Shown here in pieces: positions 12,401 through 23,836 of a DNA stretch of 64,000 nt (positions are counted from its first letter, which is position 1; each line of letters starts with the position of its first letter). The notes under the pieces are model-generated. The model saw only the letters and a program-made list of their open reading frames with translations, was not told where the DNA came from and did not search any database. Origin of the DNA: Conchocele bisecta (taxonomy: Eukaryota > Mollusca > Bivalvia > Lucinida > Thyasiridae). The DNA lies in NCBI GenBank assembly GCA_029237695.1, contig CM055275.1, positions 6,067,131-6,131,130 on the forward strand. The letters run 5' to 3'. A program made the position numbers and the translations under genes.

Positions 12401-12745
12401 AAGTGTATACTTTTGTAACTATTCCACCAGATTTAAAAGCTACGAGTGTTCGCTATACAGATATACATACTAATTATATAATCATTTAGAATATATAATT
12501 TACTGATAGAGATGCGCGTTGTATCAGGCCATTTTGATATGGAAATGAAGCAGGATATTTTTAAGTTTAATTAAGTCACCTATATATCTGTATATCGAGA
12601 TATTATAAAGGATAATCATTGCACATAAAAATAAATAACAAAAATAACAAATAAATAGACAGAATAAATAGCTGTTTCAGTTAACCATTTTAAGGAAACA
12701 CCGTTATCGCCCTTGGTAAAAAGAGTGGCAATTCACATTTGATAA
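12400..12745. repeat. Internal fragment of the TTAAAGGTACATG MITE
   Basis: It shares TACGAGTG.TCGCTATACAGATAT, the GTCACCT segment and AAGGAAACACNGTTATCGCC with 8072-8532, but both termini are missing. Confidence 0.55.
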
Positions 12746-12996
12746 ACAAATGTATAAATATCGTTCCTATGTATATCGTAGTATAAAACGATCGTTTTCA
12801 CTTCGTTTGGTAACCTTCAGCAAATCTTCCCTGAATGACAACCTAGTTAATCAGATATGTGGGAGTGCATGTTTAGCCATCCATCTTACACGTCATTTAC
12901 CTGCGGATGTCCTGTGTCCACCGCGGACGCAATAACGAGTGACCAGCTACATTGCAATGCAGGTTAATTATCACGGTGGACAGTTAATTAACATGA

Positions 12997-13445
12997 TAAT
13001 ATACAATTATTGTCTTTTCAGGAGGTGTACACGAGATTTACGGACCTGAGGAAAGTCATATCAGTAAATCTCGCGTACACCGACTCAAACGACAATACGT
13101 ATTGTATTATATGACCAATAATACAGAACGTATATGATACAACAACGCATCTCTCATGCTTTGGTTGCGTGCCAGTGACACGCGCAATAACGCAATCAAA
13201 GCATGAACCAATTCATGCGTTGTTGTATCATAATTATAAGTTTGAATTGCTGTAATATGTATAGGTCATATAATACAATCATTATTGTCTTGTGAGTCGG
13301 AGTCGGTGTTCACGAGATTTACGGACCTGAGAAAAGTCATATTCACCGAGGCCGTCGGCCTCGGGACGGCCTCTGTGAATATGACTGTTCTCAGGTCCGT
13401 AAATCTCGTGTACACCTCCTCAAAAGTCAGTACATGTAATTGTAT
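12997..13445. mobile_element. Foldback element with palindromes inside its arms
   Basis: The outer arms AATATACAATTATTGTCTTT plus GGAGGTGTACACGAGATTTA mirror 13390-13445. Each arm side carries its own smaller hairpin (CTGAGGAAAGTCATA.., and AGGCCGTCGGCCTCGGGACG at about 13350). A third, ATACAACAACGCAT..ATGCGTTGTTGTAT (13137-13231), fills the centre. Confidence 0.7.
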
Positions 13446-13925
13446 ATTGATATTTCCACAGTTTTCCTAACTAGTGCATGTAGAGGTAAACTGCCGAATT
13501 ATGTCAAAAACGAATTATCTTCCATGTTTATAATACTTTCCGATAGCATGTGCGTAAATATAACTCATGTTTTGCTAAATTGCTTAAAATAAAATGGTAC
13601 TATTAACTTACATAGTTAAAGGTATATGTCTTTAGTGTGCATTAAGCGAAAAGCTTCATATTGTATATGTGGGGCACAGTCACGTTAAGGCGGGCTACCG
13701 AAAATAAATAAATTAATGTGTTGTTGCATTAACGTGACCTTTTAATTAATTGCCAATTATGACAGGTCACTCCGCTATCCTTGACCACACTATGTCCATA
13801 CATTAACTATGGCCATGACTGCGGGACTATGGTTTATTACATTTCTTGTCACTCTAGATACTGATCTTCTAGCACATCTATGCAGTCTGATATGTATATA
13901 TAATCGAACCTCGCCGAACCGAGAC

Positions 13926-14231
13926 ATAGAGAATAGTAGGTTAGTGCCGTGAATGGGAAAAATATATGGCAAGGCTCAGGAAACGGGATGGGCGAGGCTC
14001 TGCCGAGCACATCCCGTTTCCGAGCCGCGCCAGATATTTTTCCCATTCACGGCACTAACCTACTATTCTATTTATCCCGTCAACACCTACTAATGGCTTT
14101 AAAATGCAAACAAAATAATCCCAGCCACCGCACATATTCATACGCAGTGATCAGGTCGTATTGACAGGATATCAAAAATGTTTCATGGCACCGTGTTTCA
14201 CGGCACATACGCACTGTGTTGACGGGATAAA
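13926..14231. mobile_element. Compound hairpin MITE (TAGTAGGTTAGTGCCGTGAA + TTTATCCCGTCAACAC), copy 1
   Basis: This is the commonest family here. A long hairpin (TAGTAGGTTAGTGCCGTGAA arms, centre GGCGAGGCTCTGCCGAGC) is followed by a TTTATCCCGTCAACAC..GTGTTGACGGGATAAA element. Copies or parts: 17425-17671, 21493-21948, 32457-32800, 32971-33165 with 34001-34115, 40614-41022, 42470-42846, 43069-43165, 43827-43954, 47517-47850, 50868-51267, 55792-56005, 56855-56928 and 60379-60546. Confidence 0.85.
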
Positions 14232-14350
14232 TATATTTACGTTGCGACATTACAATAACGTCATTCAGTAACGCCATTTGACGTCGGTCGGCGAATGTAA
14301 TGTAAGCAAAATTACACTCCAATTTGCATTGAACATTATACACTTGTCCC

Positions 14351-14778
14351 AAGGTGTGGGATCACGTGTTTCCGAACGGCGTGACGTCATGGTTTTGAGA
14401 TGTGTTTACAGTAGATTTACTTTCTTTCTAATGGAATGACATATTTGTTTATGAAATATACCGCAGCAAATGTAAGTCGGCTTTAATATCATAATTCTGT
14501 CGTTTTGACGAAGAATCGGTTACCGTAAATGTAAATAAAAACTACAGCACGTGAATATAAGAAATAAATGGCACTAGATTCTTTGTGAAAGTTGTAAGTT
14601 ACCGCAAATAACTTTCAGAGCACCCATGAAACACACATGTCATCGTTATTGGTTCGCTACATATCATCAACATTCCTCCGTTTGTTAGGAATATTTTAAA
14701 GAAAATCTACTGTAAAAATTACGTCACAGATTACGTCACGTCTGAAAATCGGGTTCGGAAACCGTGATCCCACACCTT
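14351..14778. mobile_element. Foldback element with AAGGTGTGGGATCACG ends
   Basis: AAGGTGTGGGATCACG at the left and CGTGATCCCACACCTT at the right, with AGTAGATTTAC / TCTACTGTAAA further in. The centre is unrelated AT-rich sequence. Only one copy seen. Confidence 0.7.
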
Positions 14779-14819
14779 GTTATCCTAGTAAAGTCAGATT
14801 TCACAGCCACAGATACCAG

Positions 14820-15226
14820 GATGTATTATATACCTACCCATGAAATACATAGTTATACAATGTAGATAAAAGTCACATGTTCTCATCGATGAAATAAACA
14901 TATTCCGGTGAAAATACGACTACTTCCGCTATCTATATTCATACCGCGCACCTGCAGTGCCGGACTGCAAATAGGCTGCAACTACACATTCATTACCGTA
15001 TACAGTCTAAAAAGCTGCTAATTTCCATGGAGCGGTATATAATAAATAGAATACTCATATTTTCTCGTGGTGTGATATGATATCAATATGATATCAATAT
15101 GATATCTCGTGGTGTGAAATTTCCATATTTCACGAGTGCCGTTACGCACTCGTGAAATATGAACATTTCACACCACTCGATGAACATATATGTCATATTC
15201 GTGGCAAAAATATGCATATCCTCTAT
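14820..15226 (-). mobile_element. Hairpin MITE with ATATGTTCATCGAGTGGTGT arms, copy 1 (inverted)
   Basis: The core is TTTCACGAGTGCCG/CGGCACTCGTGAAA, with a tail reading (reverse) CCGCTCCATGGAAATTAGCA and GCGGAAGTAGTCGTATTTTC. Three more copies in the opposite orientation lie at 20955-21392, 22886-23308 and 24558-24928, inside or just after the WAP-domain gene. Confidence 0.8.
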
Positions 15227-15299
15227 GGGCTGTTTCGTTTACTTGTCCATAACTACAACTAGCAAAATTCCTCCAGTTACATCCACATATGATAGTTAT

Positions 15300-16420
15300 A
15301 GTGAAGCTTTGTTGAAGGTTTCGAAACGAAACAAACAAAAACTAATGAAAAACGAAGTGAAAACGACAGTTTGGTACAACGCTATGCATATAAACGACTA
15401 TCCCTTTGTTTGTACATGAAAACGATACTTTAAATACCCGACTTTAGACGCTTGCTATTTCTTTCAACGCATCGTTTTAAAATCGTTTTCGTTGTTTTTA
15501 CTTAGAAAATTATGTGTTTGTTGGTTTAAACGTATCAACCAATGAACATATCGTTTTCTAATTATAAAATAAAAACGATGTCAAAATGATCTGTAAACAA
15601 TAGGCAATCGTTCGTTTGCTGAACCATGAACAAATGGGGTTTGTAGATTGGCCAGAAATGTCACAAGCCCGATTTCTCCCGTCACGGTCAACTATTATAC
15701 TGGACAATTCACCTGCATTGGGCATTGCATTACCAGTTGGCATGATGGTCAGAATGGGACCAGGCATATTCTCGTGTGTGTTTCTCATCTCATTGTCTAC
15801 CCTAGGTGAGTTGATTTTCTTTTTACCGTTTCTTTTCGAGTGTTTCACAAGCGAACGATGTTCTATCGTGTGTTCATCGTATTGACATCGTTTTCGGGTT
15901 AATAATTAGAAAACTATGTATTTCGTTGGTTTAAACGTGTCACGTTTAAACCAACGAAAACATCATTTTCTAATTACAAACAACTGAAACGACGATGTTA
16001 CAACGATGCGTTGAAAGAAACGAGAGTTGTTTAAATAGTTGAAAGTCGGGTATCACGTACGAAACACCCAACGATTATCGTTCTACGAATATGTACATAA
16101 CGATCAGCTTTATTTCGTTTTTCATTCGTTTCAGTTTGGGAACCTTTAACAAGTCGTCGCTGTAACATAACGATGTATTCGTTGGTTTCAAGGTGTCACG
16201 TTTAAACCAACGAACACATCATTTTTGTATTAAAAAAACGAAAACAACGGGAAACGATGCGTTGAAACAAACTACAATCGTTTAAATATTTGAAAGCCGG
16301 ATACATAAACGAACAATTCGTTTTTACGTTAAAAACACGATAATCGCGTCGATGCACATTGTTGTACAATAAGAACATTTTTACTTCGTTTTTCATTCAT
16401 AACAACTCTCCGCTGTAACA
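15300..16420. repeat. Foldback array of the CGTTTTCGTTGGTTTAAACG repeat
   Basis: Several inverted and direct copies of AACGAAAACATCGTTTTCTA, GTTTAAACCAACGAA and GATGCGTTGAAAGAAAC occupy 15300-15600 and 15855-16420. The gap between them (15600-15850) is non-repetitive and holds the signal peptide exon described separately. Confidence 0.6.
15742..15805 (+). CDS. Exon 1 of secreted lustrin/WAP-type gene: signal peptide
   Basis: ATG at 15742, with another at 15745, opens 21 codons: a short basic start (MMVRMGPG) and then a hydrophobic stretch IFSCVFLISLSTL, a convincing signal peptide. The exon ends CTAG and is followed at once by GTGAGT, a near-ideal 5' splice site, in phase 1. The next three exons of the model are also bounded by phase 1 introns, and joining at 15805/18747 completes a Glu codon. 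The frame is open upstream to 15616, but starting there would bury the hydrophobic segment, so 15742 is preferred. The link to exon 2 is inferred from phase and position, not from transcripts. Cleavage is expected near the end of this exon. Confidence 0.6.
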
Positions 16421-16713
16421 CCTTAAGCAACTCGCTACTAGAAACACGAACATACGTGTTTCTAGTATCGGGTTGCATAGTGGTAAACCAGGATAGTGGT
16501 GGCCTTTGAAACTGTTTTTTTTTGTAACTACAGTACCATTGTATGTCACTTATTACTAGATATAGGTGGGCCAGCACCATTAATTTATCCTATACATGTA
16601 TAGCCCCTAGCCTTTTACCACACATTTGGCTATTCGCAGCTACTTTCGTTTTAGTATGGATGTTGTGGGACCTATTTTCTCATAATCTACACCCATCCTA
16701 CTCTTGATATTAT

Positions 16714-17424
16714 AGGAATGAATGGCCTTTTTGTGGAATTTATCGCGGCATAAACTTGGAAAAACCACTTTCGCAATTGGCGATAACAATAAACAATTGG
16801 CATTAAAAAATTACAATTTTCGAAAAAAATTTTTTTCGAAAATTGTAATTTTTTATCGCCAATTGTTTATTTTTATCCTATTGGCTAATATAGGAATGAC
16901 TGGCCTTTTTGTGGAATTTATCGGGGTATAAACTTGGAAAAGTCGCGGGAATACTGGACGAAGGCCGGAATGCCTCGTCCAGTATTCCCGCGACTTTTCC
17001 AAGTTTATATTCCCCGATATATTCAACAAAAAGGCCATTCATTCCTTATAATTCCAGCATTTGAATTAAATTCATCAAGAAAATGTGTTTATTTTCCGTT
17101 TTCGTAAGAATTATTTTAACTGCGCCTGACGGTTACGGAAAGTAGTCGGAGTGGGAGTTTACTGGGATATAAACTTTGGACAGAGACTTGCTACGGGCCA
17201 ATCAAATGTTAGGGAATTGTGTAAATATTTTTGTGCTGGAATTATTCACTAATATAGGTTTAATATTATTGTTAAGAAACATACATTCAGTTTCCTGTGA
17301 AAACCCTGGTTGTGGTCCAAATGTCAGCGACTAGGATTTGGAACCATCTCACATGACAAAGTTGAAACATGTTCCGAATTATATAACTAATCCCAATAGT
17401 ATGCTTGTACATGGTGTCAAAGAT
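16714..17424. mobile_element. Foldback element, family G copy 2
   Basis: Hairpin arms GAATGGCCTTTTTGTGGAAT occur three times (16720, 16899 and, inverted, about 17035). An extra internal hairpin at 16762-16875 is centred on CGAAAAAAATTTTTTTCG. The remainder matches 681-1290 as described there. Confidence 0.65.
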
Positions 17425-17671
17425 ATAGAGAATAGTAGGTTAGTGCCGTTAATGGGAACAATATCTGACAAGGCTCAGGAAACGGGATGGGCGAGGCTAT
17501 GCCGAGCACATCCCGTTTCCGTGCCGCGCCAGATATTTTCCCCATTCACGGCACTAACCTACTATTATATTTATCCCGTCAACACCTACATATGGCTGTA
17601 AAATGCAAATATAGTATTGACTGGATATAAAAAATGTTTCACGGCACGTACGCACTGTGTTGACGGGATAA
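17425..17671. mobile_element. Compound hairpin MITE, copy 2
   Basis: GAATAGTAGGTTAGTGCCGT hairpin, then a shortened TTTATCCCGTCAACAC..TGTTGACGGGATAAA part lacking the CCCCAGCCACCGCACATA segment present in copy 1. Confidence 0.8.
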
Positions 17672-17948
17672 ACATTAATATGCGTTTAACGTAAATTTGA
17701 ACACGTTACCTACCATTCCTGAATACATTTGATGTATACCGATCTAGTATTTTTGATAACACGCAATACTAGGAAACGCGTAGGAATTGAAAGGCTTGCC
17801 GAGGAATTCCTACCGTTTCCAAGCCAAGCCGAGCCAGACTGCCAGTCTAGTATCATTTGATATGAAGTTCATCAGGCAAGGCTATGCGACGCGTAACTAT
17901 GAAGTTAAAGGCTTGCCGAGGAATTCCCACCGTTTCAGAGCCGAGTCT

Positions 17949-18251
17949 GTAGCCTATTTCACCAACATTGCAAAGTATACTTTTCTAGCAAAGTATACTT
18001 TGAGGGAGAAATTTTCAATTTTAGGATAAATTTAGTAATTTTTATTATACTGAATTTATTACATTATCACAGCCATTTTGGCTGTGATAATGTAATAAAT
18101 TAAGTATAATAATTCTGCATACTTTTAATCATCAAATATATGCAGTCGTTAGTTCTATATGAAATAATGCATTTCAGGAAAAATAAATGATTACTCCCTC
18201 AAAGTATACTTTGCTAGAAAAGTATACTTTGCAATGTTGGTGAAATAAGCC
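17949..18251. mobile_element. MITE with GTAGCCTATTTCACCAACAT ends, copy 1
   Basis: Ends GTAGCCTATTTCACCAACAT and its reverse complement, with AAAGTATACTTT repeated inside both ends and a central hairpin ATTATCACAGCCATTTTGGC. The copies at 26162-26466 and 51288-51592 are nearly identical. The last bases at the right end here have diverged. Confidence 0.85.
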
Positions 18252-18289
18252 CCTGATCAACTTGACATCAACAGATGCTATGCTCGTAT

Positions 18290-18500
18290 CCTATATATCA
18301 GATAGCGTTTTATGCTATAACATAGTTTCCATTGAAATGACGTGGACTTGTCTGCGTCGCGTCATTACACTAACGGCATTCGATAAAGTCAGGTGACGCC
18401 GTTAGACCAATCAAACGCCAGTTTTAAATCCAATGTAACCCGGATATGCCTTTCATGTCAATGCATGTATTGTCATTCTATTGTCAGTCTGTGCATAAGT
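18290..18500. repeat. Dispersed repeat shared with 39262-39490
   Basis: Common phrases are GCGTCATTACACT.ACG.CATTCGATAA, GTAACCCGGAT and TATTGTCA/TGTTATCAGTCAGT, in the same order over about 200 bp. This is the region directly before exon 2 of the secreted gene, so it is unlikely to be its promoter. Confidence 0.55.
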
Positions 18501-18746
18501 TAATTGAATTATAGTTTATTTGTTAAGGTGCTACCTGATAATACTATTACGTACACACATGCTCATACAATAATGCGTTCTATTCAGCAAGCCAGCATAG
18601 GCTTACGATGCACTATAATGATCACACACTGTGCCAATACAAAGCTCGTTACCTGATAAACAAACGAAGTAGGCTTGTATGTTTGTATTGCCATTTTCCA
18701 TTGACAGGTAATGGACAATATAATTTGGACCTACCGGTGTTTGCAG

Positions 18747-20087
18747 AACTTGGACAGCCGGGAAAGGAAATAGCTCGCAACATTGATAACATAGCGAAAA
18801 ACGGCATGCCAATAAACAACAACTTCGGCGCTAAGGCAGTAGATACAAATGTAGGCATTGCCATTCCCTTAATTGGGAACGACTGGACAGACGTCCATGC
18901 AGTGATATCAACTGATCGTGGACACGGTGACGCACAACACAGTGAAACAGTCATCCTTGCCATGGTGAAAGAGGCAACGCATGCATCTGTAGATGTTGTC
19001 ATTGATAGTAAGACAGTTGAAGATAATGGAAATAACGGTATTGTAGATATGAGTGGAAACAATGGACGAAACCTCAGTGGTATGGATAAACACGATTCTG
19101 TGATCGTTCAGAACGGTAAAATTAGAACGGCTCCCAAACGTATGACTGCTGATGTAAATTTGGCGAGACATGCTAAAGTGCACAAGGCGATACTTGGACA
19201 ATCGCACTTGACCGATACACAAGCCGATACGTTTGATCGTACTAATATGCTACAGTCAAATACTACCGTTAGCAACGTTAGCCCTGTCGCTAAAGTATCC
19301 AACAAGATCACGATAATGACAAGTAACCAACCGGATGTGATGACAACCACGTTGATATCTACAGCGGATACTGCATCCAACGATAAACAGAACCATACTG
19401 ATAGTACGACGAAACCCAATTACAAAATCAGCAAGAAAAATCCACGTGTTGATAACTACATGCGAAACACGACACCCATGATGACAGAGAAATTCGAATC
19501 CAAGCCTGTTATATACATAGACACTGAACGCCAGTCATCGGCCATACTACTGACCACGGATATGATTGATACACATACACCACAAACGATAAATGCAACT
19601 AAAACTTCCAAACCAACAATGTCACTTTCAAATCAATCGAGTAATACAGCGGTTGTTCCAGCACAAATATACACCCCGGCTATTAGAATCGAGTCTGCTA
19701 TCAGCGGTGAACCTGGAAGCAAGAACAAGACAGAAGACCCAGCAGTCACGACTGATGCAGCTGTCGGTACATCAATAAATGAGAATACTACTGGAACTAT
19801 ATCAGATACTACGGATACAAGTATCGCAACTGCTACTTCAAATGGAACATCAGCTAAACAACCAAGTGACAACGGCAATGTTAAAACCAGTGACACGCTG
19901 TCGCCAAGCACCAATACAATAAGCAACACTATGAACTCTGAGGCCCCAAAGGATGGCAATAGTCCAAACGTAATGACGATTGATAAATCGATTCCTGCCG
20001 CTCAGAACTGCCAAGCAGTGTGTAGCAACACCTGTGTGTTTGGACGTAAACCTGACGTAGATGGGTGCCCGTCGTGCTCTTGTGAAG
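18747..20087 (+). CDS. Exon 2: Ser/Thr/Asn-rich region ending in an antistasin-like domain
   Basis: The exon follows GTGTTTGCAG (phase 1) and codes for residues 22-468 of the joined protein. For about 420 residues it is rich in Ser, Thr, Asn and Asp, cysteine-free and full of N-glycosylation sequons (for example NTT, NHT, NGT), like a mucin-type or extended extracellular spacer. The last 26 residues form an antistasin-type module: C-x3-C-x3-C-x10-C-x2-C-x-C, read as NCQAVCSNTC and DGCPSCSC. Antistasin domains inhibit serine proteases in leech proteins and also occur in extracellular matrix proteins. The exon ends GAAG/GTAACG at 20087, phase 1. The open frame extends back to 18608, but that part has no signal peptide and reads through the acceptor, so I treat it as intron. 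A low-complexity exon this long with no stop is itself good evidence of coding. Confidence 0.75.
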
Positions 20088-20954
20088 GTAACGTTCGGCT
20101 GTTTTATTAGTTTAGTTCTTGGATCTATCGTTTAAACATCTTCGACATCGTGTTAGTTTTATAATACGAAAACGATTTTGTCGTTGATTGACACGAAAAT
20201 CTCGTTTCGCGTACAAATGATTTTCACTTCTATGAACATTGTTGTAAAAAGCGATCGCTTTCGCTTCGTTTTTCATTCGTTGTCGTTTTGCTTCGTTTTG
20301 TTCGCTGTAATGCAAAATGGAGAAGGTGTTCTTGTGGTCGATTATTAGGTCATTTTATCTCTCCTTTTCTTCATTGTGATACATAATTTTGCATCTTAAA
20401 GCTCGTTCCCTCGATTTTAAATCATGTAGAAACGAAACTTGAGGACTTGACACATCACCCTTCGTTTCTAACATGGCGTTACAATCAATTCGTCGAAACT
20501 GTCATTTAGTCGCAACTACAAAAAGCGGCTTTGCCTGATAAGATGTCGTGTATAATAATAATGACATCTAACATATTGAAATTAATCAAAAACCGCGTCG
20601 CACGACGTCTGTGGGGCTCACGCATTATTATATTGACAATTACATGCAAATAGTGAGGTAGCGACAGGTGGATCAATGGCAATATCAATAGAATCAGCTA
20701 CAGATATCTCCACAGACACATATATCATATACCCAATTGTAGACAATATAATATGTATGCCATGAGCGTGTATAATTCATTGCTAACATGAAAACGCGTG
20801 GGATAGATTTTATATTATCCACACAAGGTACGTGTATTTTCTGTATAAACTGCCAACTCCACTGCAATGGTAAATCATAATTGTGGATGTGACTGGAGGA
20901 CCTGCACTGTTCGCCATTCCATCCATGAAACACCCGCCATCTTCTAAGAAGCAA

Positions 20955-21392
20955 TATATAGAGAATATTCATATTTTTGCAACGAAGATGACATATATGT
21001 TCATCGAGTGGTGTGGAATGTCCATATTTCACTCGTGCCGTTCATCGAGTGGTGTGGAATGTCTATATTTCACGAGTGCCGTTCGGCACTCGTGAAATAT
21101 GGACATTCCACACCACTCGATGAACATATATGTCATATTCGTTGCAAAAATATGAATATTCTGTTTATTATATATCGCTCCATGGAAATTAGCAGTTATT
21201 TAGACTGTATACGGTAATGAATGTGTATTTGCAGCCTATTTGCATTCCGGCGCTGCAGGTGCGCGTTATGAATATAGATAGCGGAAGTAGTCGTATTTTC
21301 ACCGGAAGATGTTTATTTCATCGATGAGAACATATGACTTTTTTTATTTACATCCTATAACTATGTATTTCACGGGTAGATATATAGTAAAG
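20955..21392 (+). mobile_element. Hairpin MITE with ATATGTTCATCGAGTGGTGT arms, copy 2
   Basis: The left arm is partly duplicated: TTCATCGAGTGGTGTGGAAT occurs at both 21000 and 21041. The hairpin, centre GCCGTTCGGC, is then followed by the tail with CCGCTCCATGGAAATTAGCA. Confidence 0.8.
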
Positions 21393-21492
21393 AACGTTAT
21401 CAGGCTACACGAGCGCGCTGTTTAATCACTATCTCCATTGATCACAAACGCCATACGCCCCTTTTGTCCAGTGACAGCCACAAAACAGAGTT

Positions 21493-21948
21493 TATCCCGT
21501 CAACACAGTGCGTATGTGCCGTGAAACACGGTGCCGTGAAGCATTTTTGATATCCTGTCAATACGACCTAATCACTGCGTATGAATATGTGCGGTGGCTG
21601 GGGTTATATTTTTGCATTTTAGAGCCATTTGTATGTGTTGACGGGTTAAATAGAAAAGTAAGTTAGTGCCGTGAATGGGAAAAAAATATCTGGCGCGGCA
21701 CGGAAACGGGATGTGCTCGGCAAAGCCTCGCCCATCCCGTTTCCTGAGCCTTGCCAGATATTTTTCCCCATTCACGGCACTAACCTACTATTCTCTATCT
21801 ATTTTCCTTATTTCTCAACCAAAGTATATGTTGTGACCACTCATTTGAACCGTCTCGGCGAGACGGTTCAAATGAGTGGTCACAACATATACTTCTGATG
21901 AGAAATAAAGAAATTCATGAGCCTTGCCGGATACTATTCTCTATATTC
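21493..21948. mobile_element. Composite of two hairpin families
   Basis: TTTATCCCGTCAACAC..GTTGACGGGTTAAAT (21493-21652), then the GTTAGTGCCGTGAATGGG hairpin (21656-21795), then the CCGTCTCGGCGAGACGG hairpin (21822-21894), then CATGAGCCTTGCCGGATA. The same order recurs at 42470-42846 and, inverted, at 40614-41022 and 50868-51267. Confidence 0.8.
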
Positions 21949-22403
21949 ATTGATTTCATTGGTTGATTAATTTCATGTATATCCAACAGCAAGGTCATGT
22001 GACATCGACTGGGAAAATAATTTACATATTGGAGTAGTTTCGTGGCTAATGCTCATGTCTGGAATGACCGATTGACGTTAGCAGACATGCGCAGCAACAC
22101 TGACGTGAATAAACGTTACAGTATGACGTCATATTAGGGGAAACATCATGCTTGGACAATCTGAATGGAAATACCAATGTTTTGAACTTTGAATAATATG
22201 TATTCACATTTTCATCCGATATGTGGCGTTTAATATATCTCCATGACTATATTTAAACAGTTTGGTCTACTTTTGAGACGGAATCTAACGCGGACACACT
22301 GTTAAATAAGCGTTTGCTTTATTACATGACTTTATCACACGTATTATTTTCAATATAGTTATGCGGCATATCACATGTACATGAATTTCTTTTTCGATTG
22401 CAG

Positions 22404-22544
22404 ACCACGTATGCCAGTCAGGTACCATTGTCAGTGCCGAACAGGCCGTCTGTTTCCCAATGGTCAACGCATGTCCAGGAAACCAAATATGTGAACCAAT
22501 CTCCGGTAGCGTGGGCGGGGCTTGTTGTCCAATGACCTACTCAG
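22404..22544 (+). CDS. Exon 3: lustrin-like cysteine-rich module
   Basis: A 141-nt exon with phase 1 at both ends (TTGCAG/A at the start, TCAG/GTAAGG at the end), so it could be skipped or duplicated without a frameshift. It encodes residues 469-515 with cysteines spaced C-x12-C-x6-C-x5-C-x10-CC, ending ACCPMTYS. The CP.N.IC......G.CCP ending fits the lustrin-type cysteine-rich repeat known from nacre protein lustrin A and from many secreted invertebrate proteins. The module lies between an antistasin-like and a WAP module, the kind of arrangement seen in secreted protease inhibitors and shell-matrix proteins. It could also be called an EB-like module. Confidence 0.75.
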
Positions 22545-23836
22545 GTAAGGCATGGTTATTCATGTATCAGGTATTCAAGCATTTACCGTCCGAACCAATA
22601 GCAATGCGTCATTTGACAACAAGCACCTTGCATGCTATCCGTATTGTCAAATGACGTATTCCGATAATGAGTTGTTTCAATACCAATCAAACCAATTCTA
22701 AGGAAACATGGACAGAACGTGTTGCCCGATGATGAGAATTATCAGACGTATAACGTGTATTCAAATGTTCAATTCTTTCCCAGATGCCAACATTTCCGAT
22801 CCTTTATTGGCAATCGCAACTCGCAATCCAGCAGTTTGAATGGCTGAGCCTGAGTTGCAACCAACAAGTGACACAAACAAAAACAGAATATATAGAGGAT
22901 ATTTATATTTTTGCAACGAATGTGACATATATGTTCATGGAGTGGTGTGAGATGTCCATAGTTCACGAGTGTCGTTAGGCACGAGTGAAATATGGACATT
23001 TCACACCACGAGATGAACACATATGTCATATTCGTTACAAAAATATGAATATTCTATTTATTATATTATATTTATTATATACCGCTCCATGGAAATTAGC
23101 AGTTCTTTAGACTGTCTACGGTAATTAATGTGTATTTGCAGCCTATTTGCGCTGCTTTCTTTCAGTCCGGCACTGCAGGTGCGCGTTATGAATATAGACA
23201 GCGGAAGTAGTCGTATTTTCACCGGAAGTTGTTTATTTCATCGATGAGAACATATGACTTTTATTTACATCGTATAACTATGTAGTTCATGGGTAGGTAT
23301 ATAATAAAGTATCATACATAAATACAACACAACCTATGCTACATGTAATATTGCCAATAGTTGTCAATGCATCTCAATAGTGTACTGAGCAGCAATCAGC
23401 TGCAGCTCAGGCAAGGTCAATCTAACTATTTATTGCGAGTTGATATTGCCAGTACATGTCCGGAAACGTTGACATCTTGTCAATATTAACACAGGTGGTT
23501 GTGTATAAGCTCTAAACATGACACGAACACATGACATAAATGGTGCCGCCTTGGAACGGCCAGTCAACAAGAACAGAATGTATCTGCATACTTAACTACA
23601 AGCCATGTACGTATGTGGCCATGACCGAAGAATGGGCCTGATGGGATGTGTGACCAGTGTAGCTGCGGAACATATTGCACACTCGTGTAGCCTGATAGCA
23701 ATCTATATTGCCTGTATCACGGGTGTTTCATTGGTGGAATGGCGAACAGTCCAGTTCATAATCATGCCTTGGTCGGCACTGGTCACAACATATGTAAGCC
23801 CCATTTCTCCAGTCACATGCCCCATATGTTTTGCAG
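22545..23836 (+). other. Intron 3 of the lustrin/WAP-type gene
   Basis: GTAAGG at 22545, ATGTTTTGCAG at 23836. It contains a hairpin MITE (22886-23308). Its last 190 nt (23640-23825) belong to a dispersed repeat, seen inverted at 28838-29025 (GTGACTGGAGAAATGGGGCT). The 3' end of this intron therefore seems to derive from repeat sequence. Confidence 0.6.
22886..23308 (+). mobile_element. Hairpin MITE with ATATGTTCATCGAGTGGTGT arms, copy 3
   Basis: Same order as copy 2, with a shorter centre (GTGTCGTTAGGCACG) and a small insertion in the tail (TTATATTATATTTATTATATA). Confidence 0.8.

Larger units (their letters stand above)
15806..18746 (+). other. Intron 1 of the lustrin/WAP-type gene, filled with repeats
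   Basis: GT at 15806, AG at 18745-18746 (GGTGTTTGCAG). It contains the rest of the foldback array, a family G foldback copy (16714-17424), a compound hairpin (17425-17671), a fragment with GGAATTCCTACCGTTTCC (17755-17946) and a GTAGCCTATTTCACC MITE (17949-18251). It also contains 18290-18500, which is homologous to 39262-39490. Confidence 0.5.
20088..22403 (+). other. Intron 2 of the lustrin/WAP-type gene
   Basis: GTAACG at 20088, TTTTTCGATTGCAG at 22403. It holds a CGTTTTCGTTGG-type fragment (20110-20330), a hairpin MITE copy (20955-21392) and a compound hairpin plus CCGTCTCGGCGAGACGG hairpin composite (21493-21948). No extra exon was recognised in the remaining sequence. Confidence 0.6.

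Noticed and set aside
15558..15848. Minus-strand frame containing PRVDNEMRNT, resembling PRVDNYMRNT in exon 2 of the WAP-type gene
   Set aside because: It is the reverse strand of the signal-peptide exon. The similarity does not extend beyond about ten residues, and the plus strand has the better exon signals.
18608..18746. Extension of the long frame upstream of exon 2 with its own ATG
   Set aside because: No signal peptide, it spans a usable acceptor, and it would leave the clearly secreted modules without a leader. Exon 1 at 15742 joins in the right phase instead.
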